Origin: Planctomycetota bacterium
GTDB taxonomy: Bacteria > Planctomycetota > B15-G4 > SIAN01
Length of the DNA: 64,000 nt
Assembly: GCA_028289345.1 (NCBI GenBank)
Contig: JANQQL010000033.1
Location: 620,001-684,000, forward strand
Direction of reading: 5' to 3'
Made by a program: the position numbers and the translations under genes. The notes beneath the pieces were generated by a model. The model had not been told where the DNA came from and made no database searches. It saw nothing but the letters and a program-made list of their open reading frames with translations. This document shows, one piece after another, positions 43,690 through 51,591 of the stretch. Numbering within the stretch: the stretch's first letter is position 1; each line of letters begins with the position of its first letter.

Positions 43690-44654
43690 CCCTGCATCCA
43701 CTCGGCCACGGCGAGGTGGGTCAAGACCATCAGACAAAGCAACCCGGCACACCAAGCAGCTCCACGCACCGATCGACGGATCCACGCGCCCGCGTCCGCC
43801 GACGGAAGTGCCAGCTTCAATCCAAAGGCGGTCCACGGCAAACACCACAGCCCCAGGACGAACAGGAACAACAGCGGGCCGTCGAGAGTGGCCGACCAGA
43901 GCTCGACCGGACAATGATGGTGAGGCAGATGGAGGACAGCCGGGGTCAACCATTCCACGAAAACAACGACGGCCAGCCCCGTCACCAACGCGGCCCCCAG
44001 CCCCCACACGAACAAGCCGAAGCCCGACGGCCCGGCCCCTCGAGCCATCCGCATGCCAAGCATCGCGAATCCCAAGGACAATCCTGCGTAAGCGATCAAG
44101 ACGACGACCGCACCGCGAGGACCGAACCAGGAATTGGGAAGGGAGCTCGTGGATCGGTCGGGAACATCAAGAATGGTGGTGCAACAAGACACCAGGGTGT
44201 CTGCTCGCTCCACCAAAACGAATGCCACCTCACACCAAACGTCGAATCCGAAAAACCCCAGGGCGGCGAACGTTCCGAGCTTGACGATCCGACCGGTGCG
44301 TTGGCGAGACAACCGCAAGGCCCACCAGGTCGCCGCCAGCCACGTGGCAAACGCCAATGACAGCGCCTTCCCCAAAAACAACCTCGTGGTGAGCTCTGGA
44401 GTCGCTTGCAGAACCCCAAACCCACACATGGCACCCGGGACGGTGGGAACGAGCTGCTGCAGCTGCCAAAGCAAGACCGGCCAAGTCGACAAGCGAACGA
44501 AAAGAAGCTGCAGACAAAGGAGAGAGAGAAGGACCGCCGAAGATCTCTGGTCGGTGGGGCATACCCAGGCGCGCAACGCCACGATCAAAGTCGCTACCCA
44601 TACGGTGCCAGTGACCAGGCTCAACAGCAGCGAGAGAATCGCCGACCCGTCCAT
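43686..44654 (-). CDS. polytopic membrane protein of unknown function
   Basis: 322 residues with about eight hydrophobic helices. Notable elements are 'VPGAMCGFGVL' after the second or third helix, a Cys pair 'LVSCCTTIL', and His-rich 'LHLPHHHCPVEL' in a late loop; the Cys and His sites could hold a metal or haem. No family recognised. It starts at an ATG at 44654 (or a TTG at 44660 overlapping the ATPase stop). Between an ABC ATPase and a NosL-like protein, it is probably a membrane component of the same metal- or redox-handling module. Confidence 0.7.
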   Translation of the reverse strand: MDGSAILSLLLSLVTGTVWVATLIVALRAWVCPTDQRSSAVLLSLLCLQLLFVRLSTWPVLLWQLQQLVPTVPGAMCGFGVLQATPELTTRLFLGKALSLAFATWLAATWWALRLSRQRTGRIVKLGTFAALGFFGFDVWCEVAFVLVERADTLVSCCTTILDVPDRSTSSLPNSWFGPRGAVVVLIAYAGLSLGFAMLGMRMARGAGPSGFGLFVWGLGAALVTGLAVVVFVEWLTPAVLHLPHHHCPVELWSATLDGPLLFLFVLGLWCLPWTAFGLKLALPSADAGAWIRRSVRGAAWCAGLLCLMVLTHLAVAEWMQG

Positions 44655-44656
44655 GA

Positions 44657-45340
44657 TCAACTCACCCGCACTGGCGAGAGTCGCCCTTCATCCAACTCGT
44701 ACAGCTCATCGGCCGCGGACCAAATCCGGGGATCGTGGGACGCCACCAACACCGCCGCACCCCGATCCCGCTCCGCCCGAAGAAGCTCGACAATCAGATC
44801 GGTCGTCGCTGGGTCCACCTGGGAGGTTGGCTCATCGGCAATGATCACATCCGGTTCGGTCAACAAGGCCCGGGCGAGCGCCACCCGCTGACGCTCTCCG
44901 CCACTCAAGGTTCTCGGCACCTCTTCCGCGAGGTCCGCCAAGCCGACCTGGCGCAGGCGCTCTTTGGCCAATCGATGTCGATGGCCGCGAGAGAGGCCCT
45001 CAGGAATCAACGCCAGCCCTACATTCTCAACCACGGTGGAACGAGAGATCAGCGCGGGTTCCTGATGCATCAGTCCCAATCGAAGGCGCCGGAACGAAGC
45101 CAAGGTTTCCGCGGACCAATCCGCCACTCGCTCGTCATCGATCCAGAGCTCCCCGGAGTCGGGTTCTGACAGAGTGGCCAGGATCTGCAGGAGGGTGGTT
45201 TTTCCGCATCCGGAAATCCCGCGAATCACGACCAGAGAATCCCCTGTCACTTCGCATGCGACCGCTTCCAGAACCGAAAACCACCCGCCGCGAGAACGAG
45301 CAAATCTCTTGCAGATGCCTTTCGCTCGCAGTGCCGTCAT
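44657..45340 (-). CDS. ABC transporter ATP-binding protein
   Basis: 227-residue ATPase. Walker A GISGCGKTT (41-49), Q-loop 'LGLMHQEPAL', signature LSGGERQR, Walker B 'DVIIADEPTSQVDP' and the switch His in 'VASHDP' are intact. The sequence style is that of LolD/MacB-type ATPases, which serve FtsX-type permeases. It overlaps the permease gene by ATGA at its 5' end; its 3' end meets the membrane protein gene. The Ser-Gly-Cys in Walker A is normal for the group. Confidence 0.92.
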   Translation of the reverse strand: MTALRAKGICKRFARSRGGWFSVLEAVACEVTGDSLVVIRGISGCGKTTLLQILATLSEPDSGELWIDDERVADWSAETLASFRRLRLGLMHQEPALISRSTVVENVGLALIPEGLSRGHRHRLAKERLRQVGLADLAEEVPRTLSGGERQRVALARALLTEPDVIIADEPTSQVDPATTDLIVELLRAERDRGAAVLVASHDPRIWSAADELYELDEGRLSPVRVS

Positions 45341-46497
45341 GACTGCATCGCCACGGCAGGGGGAACCGTGCTTGACCGCCACACGGACAGCAATCCCGCG
45401 GTGGTCGTGAGCAAGACCGCCAGCAGGCCTCCCACCAGAACCGGCATTCCGGAAAACTCGGAAGGAACGGTGAGAGCTCCCTCGGTCCCTGTCGAGCCAG
45501 GAATGAAGAACCCGCGGATCCAGAACGCGTCGAAGACCCGAACCCAGACCCACGCCACCGCCACCGCCGAGGCCGCCCCAAGAACGGCGAGCAGCGCGTT
45601 TTCCAGCAGGGTCAGGACCAAAACGTCCCCGGTCGTCCAGCCACAGGCTTTCAGCACACCCAGTTCTCGTCGCCGCGGAGAAACCCCGAGCTCCGCTAGC
45701 AGCAAGAACAAAGGCACGGCGATCGCAAAGACCCCCGCAAAGACCAACAACAAAACTCCCGCCCGCCTTGTGTAGGCGCGATCCAAGTACTGTTCCACCA
45801 GATCCTTGGTTTGCACGCGCAAGCTTCGATCTGCGGCGATCGACTCGGCGAGTCGAGCAGCGCGACCCGGCTCGCAATCCACCACGAAGTCAGAAACGAA
45901 CTCCGTCCGTTGAAAGAGCCGTTGGATGTCCGACCATTCCATGACGATGGTGTGGGCGCTCCCGACTCCAGCCCCCGCATCAAACAGCCCCGCAACTTCG
46001 AACACGGCACTCGTCTGGGCTTCGAGCAACACTCGCTTGCCGACCTTCCAGCCACTTCGCTTGGCCAACGCCGAACCAACCAGCACTTTTCCGGACGGCG
46101 GCAGATCATTGCTTGCGAGGTCGCTCGGATCTTCGACCAATCGACTCACCACCGACGCCCAGGCGTTGCCGACCCGCAGCCGGCCAATGATGCGCGGAGT
46201 CACGCGACGCACTCCGGGAAGCCGCCGCAGGTCGTTCGCCAGGTCGCCCTTCAAGGGCGCATCCGCTCCAAACACGTCGGCGCTCACGAACAAATCGCCT
46301 GCCCCCTGGAGGGCGACCTGTGCCTGTCCTTTCAAACCCTGGGAAATCGCCAACCCCGAAACCACCCAGAACAGGCTGAGCGCGACCGATGCAATGATGG
46401 TGAGCGATCGCCACCGGCTGGCGATCAATCCGTCGACCGCCATTCCCAGAAGATTGCGCGCTCGCCCTCCCCAGGATCCTCGCAGCTCAGTGGCCAT
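45337..46497 (-). CDS. FtsX-type ABC transporter permease
   Basis: 386 residues in the MacB/LolC layout: a first helix near 32-54 ('LTIIASVALSLFWVVSGLAI'), a periplasmic domain (about 58-265), then three helices in the FtsX block ('LLLVFAGVFAIAVPLFLLLAEL', 'LTLLENALLAVLGAASAVA', 'VLVGGLLAVLLTTTAG'). With the ATPase it forms an exporter or a lipoprotein/redox-assembly device. The ATG at 46497 lies inside the end of the small secreted-protein gene, an 11-base overlap. Unlike NosY it has a large periplasmic domain, so the resemblance to NosDFY is in context only. Confidence 0.88.
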   Translation of the reverse strand: MATELRGSWGGRARNLLGMAVDGLIASRWRSLTIIASVALSLFWVVSGLAISQGLKGQAQVALQGAGDLFVSADVFGADAPLKGDLANDLRRLPGVRRVTPRIIGRLRVGNAWASVVSRLVEDPSDLASNDLPPSGKVLVGSALAKRSGWKVGKRVLLEAQTSAVFEVAGLFDAGAGVGSAHTIVMEWSDIQRLFQRTEFVSDFVVDCEPGRAARLAESIAADRSLRVQTKDLVEQYLDRAYTRRAGVLLLVFAGVFAIAVPLFLLLAELGVSPRRRELGVLKACGWTTGDVLVLTLLENALLAVLGAASAVAVAWVWVRVFDAFWIRGFFIPGSTGTEGALTVPSEFSGMPVLVGGLLAVLLTTTAGLLSVWRSSTVPPAVAMQS

Positions 46498-46777
46498 GGT
46501 CGGAGAGCCCTGTCGATTCCAACGGACAGTAGGTCGAGAGGCCGGGCACGGGGCGTAAGGCGGTCGGACAGAGCGATTCTCGACGAGGATCCATGGCGTG
46601 GAAGCACCACGAAGGCTCCACCACGCCGCCAATGCCGAATCCGCCGGTGATCCTCTGGAAGCGGATGGCACTTGTCCCTTCGAGCGCGGGACCGACCCCG
46701 TCGATGGTGAAGGAGGCGATCCCTGAAACCAAGACCGCGGCGATCGCCAGGAGGCCGAGATTCCGACGACGCTTCAT
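46487..46777 (-). CDS. small secreted Cys-containing protein
   Basis: 96 residues with a signal peptide (KRRRNLGLLAIAAVLVSGIASF) and a short mature part with three cysteines (58, 70, 84) set in 'EPSWCFHAMDPRRESLCPTALRPVPGLSTYCP'. The regular Cys and His/Met content suggests a metal or haem ligand set, though no family is recognised. It overlaps the permease start by 11 bases and is the first gene of the minus-strand operon that ends with the NosL-like gene. Coding is supported by the signal peptide and the tight overlap. Confidence 0.65.
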   Translation of the reverse strand: MKRRRNLGLLAIAAVLVSGIASFTIDGVGPALEGTSAIRFQRITGGFGIGGVVEPSWCFHAMDPRRESLCPTALRPVPGLSTYCPLESTGLSDHGH

Positions 46778-47000
46778 CGCGGAGCGCTCGGTCGCCGCGT
46801 TCTGCCGAGTCCGGGTCCGGAACTCGGCCTCGAGACTGATCGGTCAGCTCGGCCGCCTGCCACGCGTTCCTCCAAACGGCTTGGTATCGTGCGGCCCGCG
46901 TTCGGGCTCAGGTCTCGAACCAACGGAACTTCGGTTGGAGACCGGCGCGGACCGATTCTTCAGAATTATCCGCCTTCTCCCAGGAGGCACAACCGCGGGC

Positions 47001-48230
47001 ATGGGAAACGATCGATCGATGAACGGACTTCGGATCTGTGGGCTCCTTGCGGCATGCAGTCTCATGGGTTGTGGGGACGACTCTGGGGCCGAAACTCGAG
47101 GCACCGCTCCCGCCTCTCCGGCAGCCAAGAAGCCCCTCAACAAGGCGGCTCCGAGCAAGGCTCCCGGCGGGTCGCCGACCATGTCCCCCGCCCAGTATTT
47201 GGATCGCGCGCAAGCTCACCTGCTAAGCAATGAAGTCCTGGACGTGATCGTCCTGCTCGACAAAGCGGTGAAAGAGCATCCTCAACACCCTGCGCTGCCT
47301 CTCGCGCTGGGCGCCGCCCTCATGGAAAACACGGTCGACAAGAACCTGGAGGAAGCTCTGCAGCGGTTCCAGGATTCGGAGAAGCTTGGATTCCAGGACG
47401 CTCGAGTGTGGCAGGCCCACGCCCTCATCGAGCTGGACCGGAATGCCCAGGCCCGCAAACGTCTGCGGCCTTTCGTCGACGACGAGAAAGCGCCGATCCG
47501 CCCGTTCCTTGCCGACGCCTTCTTCCAACATGCTCGCTTGGACCTCGCGGACGAAAACTGGGAGGGGGCGCAACAACACCTGGAGCGAGCCCTGCAGATC
47601 GTCAACGAGTGCGCCACCTTGGGTCGCCCGCTCAACGCGCTGGAACGCGCGCGAATCCTCGGGATCACCCGCGACGCCGATGGCCTGGTTGTGGAAATCA
47701 CTCTGGGTCGCGGGGACCACGCGAAAGCAGAAGAGCTGGCCCACGCCTTGGCGGTCAAACTGCCGGAGTCGACGGATGTGCGAAAACTCTATTCGCGAGT
47801 GTTGGAGCGAGCCGGAAAGACCGAGCAATCGGCAAAGCAGAGTCGCGCTGGCGTGCTGCTCGAGGAGATCGAAGAGAAAGGCACCAAGGCCGCGGTCGCG
47901 CTCGAAGACCTGAAGAACCTTTATGACGAGTTGGACGGCATCGAGCCGCGCTCCCCGCGAACGCGACTGCGCTTCGCCAGACACTGCATGGGTCGCGGGG
48001 AACTGCCCATGGCGATGGAAGCCTGCCGAGAGTTCCGCAAGAACACCGACGCGCCGAGCAAACTTCAAGCGGAAGCATGGTTCCTGGAGGGCAAGCTGTT
48101 CCTCCAAGGCAAGCGCTACGACGAAGCCCTCCAGTGCCTGGAAGAAGCGCTCAAGCTGGAACCGGGATTCGGCCCCCAGTTCGAACAGCTCAAGCGCAAC
48201 ATCGAAGCGGAACGCGACGCCGCGAAGTAA
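47001..48230 (+). CDS. TPR lipoprotein
   Basis: 409 residues. A lipoprotein signal (MNGLRICGLLAACSLMGC, lipobox SLMGC) is followed by an Ala/Pro/Lys linker and about ten TPR-like helical repeats, for instance 'AQYLDRAQAHLLSNEVLDVIVLL' and 'LQGKRYDEALQCLEEALKLEPGF'. TPR domains scaffold protein contacts, here probably at the inner or outer membrane. The first ATG (47001) has a GGAGG site 14 bases ahead; a second ATG at 47019 gives a more typical signal start. It is divergent from the NosL-like operon across 223 bases. Confidence 0.82.
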   Translation: MGNDRSMNGLRICGLLAACSLMGCGDDSGAETRGTAPASPAAKKPLNKAAPSKAPGGSPTMSPAQYLDRAQAHLLSNEVLDVIVLLDKAVKEHPQHPALPLALGAALMENTVDKNLEEALQRFQDSEKLGFQDARVWQAHALIELDRNAQARKRLRPFVDDEKAPIRPFLADAFFQHARLDLADENWEGAQQHLERALQIVNECATLGRPLNALERARILGITRDADGLVVEITLGRGDHAKAEELAHALAVKLPESTDVRKLYSRVLERAGKTEQSAKQSRAGVLLEEIEEKGTKAAVALEDLKNLYDELDGIEPRSPRTRLRFARHCMGRGELPMAMEACREFRKNTDAPSKLQAEAWFLEGKLFLQGKRYDEALQCLEEALKLEPGFGPQFEQLKRNIEAERDAAK

Positions 48231-48402
48231 GCAATGCGGTGACAGATGGGATCCCGACGGCGAGGGGCGCCGACCGCTCTTGGCTTGTCCCCACGCCGAG
48301 GCGCTCGTAACCTGCCGCGTCCGTCCCGTCGGGCGAGAGTCCACGCATTTCCCGGGTTCCTCGGGAACCAATTCCCTGGGAACCAAACTTCCGGAGATCC
48401 CC

Positions 48403-50520
48403 ATGCGACGCTGCCTCGCGCAGGAACGAACCGCCCTGTGTCCCCGAATCGCCCCCGCTCGATCTTTCGGATCCGCCGCTCTGGCGATGATGCTTCTGGG
48501 CGTCGCCTGCTTCGAAGGGCACGCGCAGAACCGGGCCATGACTCCCGAGGACGTTGCCCGCATCCGCAGCGTTTCCACCACCCAGATCAGTCCCCCGGGC
48601 AACCGCATCGCGTACACGCTCTCGGTGCCGAAGAATCCGGGTGTCGACAAAGATGGACCGGCGGCCTCGGAACTCCACGTGTGGGAGAACGGCAGCTCAC
48701 GACCATTCATCACTGGCGATGTGCGCATCAGCCAGGTGAAGTGGAGTCCCGATGGCGAAACTCTCTCCTACGTGGCCAAGCGAGACGACGACAAGTATTC
48801 GTCGTTGTATCTCATCCCGATGGGGGGCGGCGAGTCGCGCAAGCTGATCGAACATGGAGCGAGCATTCGCTCCTACGCTTGGCGTCCCGATGGCAAAGCC
48901 ATCGCGTTCGTCTCCTCGACACCGACGCCGAAGGACACCAAGTCTCTGCGCGACAAGGGTTTCACTCAGCAGGTGTACGAAGAGGACTGGCAGCCGGGAC
49001 AGGTGTCCATCGTCGCGGTGACCGACCAGCCCGAAGGCGCCAAGCCGCGCGCCATGGAATCCTTGCCCGGCGAGCCGTGGAGCGCCACCTGGAGTCCCGA
49101 CGGGACCCGACTGCTGGTGGACATTTCGCCCACGCCGCTGGTTGACGATCGCTACATGTACCGGCGCCTCCACGTGCTGGACGTCGCCACGGGAACTGTC
49201 CAGGCAAAGATCGAGAACCCCGGAAAGCTGGGGGTGGCCCGCTGGTCACCAGATGGGAAACAGATCGTCTTCATCTCGGGAGAGGACATCCACGACCCGG
49301 CCGAGGGACGGCTCATGATGGCCTCGGCGGAAGGCGGGCAGCCAACCGACCTGTTGCCGGACTTCCAGGCCCACGTGGATGACTTCCACTTTTCCAAAGG
49401 AGGCTCGCTCACCTACTTGGCGTCCGTCGGCGTCGGCACCCGCATCGGTCGAATCAGTCCCGACCGAAAGGACTATGAGGTCGTCTACGAAGACACGCAG
49501 CTGGTGTTCTCCGGATTCAGCATGTCGAAAGACGGCTCGAGTGCGGCGCTGCGCGGCGAATCCGGCAGCCATCCTCGGGAGCTGTTCTGGCTGTCCATGG
49601 ACGCGCCGGACAAGCCCAAGCGATTGACCAACTCCAATCCCTGGCTCGACGAGATTTCCTTGGGAGCCCAGGAAGTCCTGCCGTACTACGCCGCCGACGA
49701 TCTGCTCGTCGAAGGCCTGCTGATTCGTCCGTTGGCGCGTGAAGAAAACCAGCGGGTGCCTCTGATCGTCGTCGCCCACGGAGGTCCCGAAGCCCACTAC
49801 AGCAATGGGTGGCTGACCGCCTACTCGATGCCCGGGCAAGTGGCAGCCGGCAAGGGCTACGCCGTGTTCTACCCGAACTACCGCGGCAGCACCGGACGTG
49901 GGGTCGCCTACACCAAGATGCATCAGGGTGACGCGGGGGGCAAGGAGTTCGACGACGTCCTCGACGGGATCGATCACCTGATCTCCACCGGACTGGTCGA
50001 TGAGAACCGCGTTGGCATCACCGGCGGTTCCTACGGTGGGTTCTTCACCGCCTGGGCTTCCACCCGTCACAGCCAACGCTTCGCCGCAGGCGTCATGTTC
50101 GTGGGAATCTCGGACCAGCTTTCCAAGTCCGGCACCACAGACATCGCTCACGAAATGCGTCTCGTGCATTGGCTGACCACGCCGTACGAAAACTTGCCGC
50201 TGTTCCTGGAGCGCAGCCCGGTGCTCCACGTCAACAACTCCGAGACTCCGCTGCTGATCATGCACGGCAAGGAAGACCCGCGAGTCGATCCTGGGCAGTC
50301 GAAGGAGTTGTTCCGTGCGCTGAAGATCAAGGGGGACGTGCCGGTCCGGCTGGTGCTGTATCCAGGCGAGGGCCACGGCAATCGTCGCGCCGCCTCGCGC
50401 TACGACTACAACTTGCGCATGATGCGCTGGTTCGACCACTTCCTCATGAAGGGCAACACGGAAAAGCCGGACTTCGAGATCGATTACCGGTTCGAGAAAG
50501 AGGAGTCTGCCAGCTCGTAG
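48403..50520 (+). CDS. S9-family serine peptidase (acylaminoacyl peptidase-like)
   Basis: 705-residue exported prolyl oligopeptidase-family enzyme. The N-terminal half is a WD40-like propeller ('ISQVKWSPDGETLSYVA', 'ARWSPDGKQIVFIS'), and the C-terminal hydrolase domain holds the nucleophile in GGSYGG (about residue 545), the acid in 'GKEDPRVDPGQS' and the His in 'YPGEGHGN'. It cleaves dipeptides or acyl residues from peptides, typically in the periplasm for nutrient use. A hydrophobic signal is near residues 20-40. The ATG at 48403 has a CCGGAG site. Confidence 0.92.
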   Translation: MRRCLAQERTALCPRIAPARSFGSAALAMMLLGVACFEGHAQNRAMTPEDVARIRSVSTTQISPPGNRIAYTLSVPKNPGVDKDGPAASELHVWENGSSRPFITGDVRISQVKWSPDGETLSYVAKRDDDKYSSLYLIPMGGGESRKLIEHGASIRSYAWRPDGKAIAFVSSTPTPKDTKSLRDKGFTQQVYEEDWQPGQVSIVAVTDQPEGAKPRAMESLPGEPWSATWSPDGTRLLVDISPTPLVDDRYMYRRLHVLDVATGTVQAKIENPGKLGVARWSPDGKQIVFISGEDIHDPAEGRLMMASAEGGQPTDLLPDFQAHVDDFHFSKGGSLTYLASVGVGTRIGRISPDRKDYEVVYEDTQLVFSGFSMSKDGSSAALRGESGSHPRELFWLSMDAPDKPKRLTNSNPWLDEISLGAQEVLPYYAADDLLVEGLLIRPLAREENQRVPLIVVAHGGPEAHYSNGWLTAYSMPGQVAAGKGYAVFYPNYRGSTGRGVAYTKMHQGDAGGKEFDDVLDGIDHLISTGLVDENRVGITGGSYGGFFTAWASTRHSQRFAAGVMFVGISDQLSKSGTTDIAHEMRLVHWLTTPYENLPLFLERSPVLHVNNSETPLLIMHGKEDPRVDPGQSKELFRALKIKGDVPVRLVLYPGEGHGNRRAASRYDYNLRMMRWFDHFLMKGNTEKPDFEIDYRFEKEESASS

Positions 50521-50671
50521 GGGCAGCGCCGAAGAAGGCGGACCGGGATCGAACGGTCGCGGATGGTTTGAGCTTTGTTCCCGTCGGTGGTCGAGTTGGG
50601 CTGGCGGGGAACCAGTGGACTCGTTTCGACTCAGCTGGCGAGCGCGCCAATCCCCAGACCTCTGCGGGGAC

Positions 50672-51550
50672 TCACCTCCCCGACGTCGTCCGAGACTCGT
50701 GGGCCATGCCTTCGTGAAGAAGGCGGCCGGCGAGGACGGCGGTTTGGTGGTTCGGGTCTCGTGAAGGATTGAGTTCCACCACGTCCATCCCGACCAACGG
50801 ACCGGGCAACTTGGCGATCAACCCAACCACCTGACGAAAGGTCAGTCCGCCCGGAACCGGATGGGAAACCCCCGGGGCCTCGGAAGGATCCAAGCCGTCC
50901 AGATCCACGGTCACGTAGAAACGATCTCCCCGAGACCAATGGGGGGGTGGCGTGAGCTCGCCGAGGCAAGAACTCGCTGGATTCACGAGAACTGCTCCGT
51001 CGCTCCCTTCGACCACCTCGCGCTGCACCGGATTCATCGTGCGAATCCCATACTGAGTGATCGAGCCCACGTGGGACATCTCGAGGGCGCGAGCGGCCAC
51101 GCACGCGTGGGAGAACCGGTCCCCGTCCAGCTGCGGATAGAGGTCGGGGTGGGCGTCGAACTGAACGACGTGGATGCGCGTGCCGAGTTCGGCAAACCCA
51201 GCCAGAACCGGAATCGTCACCGCGTGATCCCCGCCGAGGAAGTAGGGGGTCCGGCCACTCTGAAGCACTTGGCGGGTCGCTTGCTCGTAGCGGCGGGCCG
51301 TCTCGTCCCAGGTGGCCCCCGACTCCCAGTCTCCGGCATCAAAGACCTGCCCCGCGAGATCCTCGCCAGATTCACTGCAGGAGTTGTAGCAGCGTCCATC
51401 GTAGGCCTGACGAATCGCTTCCGGAGCCGCGGCTGCGCCCCGCAGGTACGAAGAGCGACTGTCGTCGGGTAGCCCCACCAAAACCCTCTTGCGCGAGGGA
51501 TCTTTGCTCAAACAACCGGCGAATCGATGAGCGAAGTCCGTGCCAGTCAT
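50672..51550 (-). CDS. arginase/agmatinase-family ureohydrolase
   Basis: 292 residues of the ureohydrolase fold. The dinuclear Mn site is complete: His109 in GGDHA, 'FDAHPD' (132-136: D, H, D) and 'VDLDGLDP' (216-218 D-x-D). Members include arginase, agmatinase, formiminoglutamase and guanidinobutyrase; the substrate cannot be fixed from the motifs. The ATG at 51550 is preferred; the longer frame overlaps the end of the CcsA gene. It could act with the DDAH-like enzyme at 21 kb in guanidino-compound use, but the two are not linked. Confidence 0.88.
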   Translation of the reverse strand: MTGTDFAHRFAGCLSKDPSRKRVLVGLPDDSRSSYLRGAAAAPEAIRQAYDGRCYNSCSESGEDLAGQVFDAGDWESGATWDETARRYEQATRQVLQSGRTPYFLGGDHAVTIPVLAGFAELGTRIHVVQFDAHPDLYPQLDGDRFSHACVAARALEMSHVGSITQYGIRTMNPVQREVVEGSDGAVLVNPASSCLGELTPPPHWSRGDRFYVTVDLDGLDPSEAPGVSHPVPGGLTFRQVVGLIAKLPGPLVGMDVVELNPSRDPNHQTAVLAGRLLHEGMAHESRTTSGR

Positions 51551-51591
51551 CTCCGCGGTCCTCCATCCCTCGTTCGCTTGACACGGCTGGA

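Noticed and set aside
43264..46777. A denitrification nos cluster
   Set aside because: No nosZ, nosD or nosR is visible and the permease has a MacB-type periplasmic domain; only the NosL-like member is shared.
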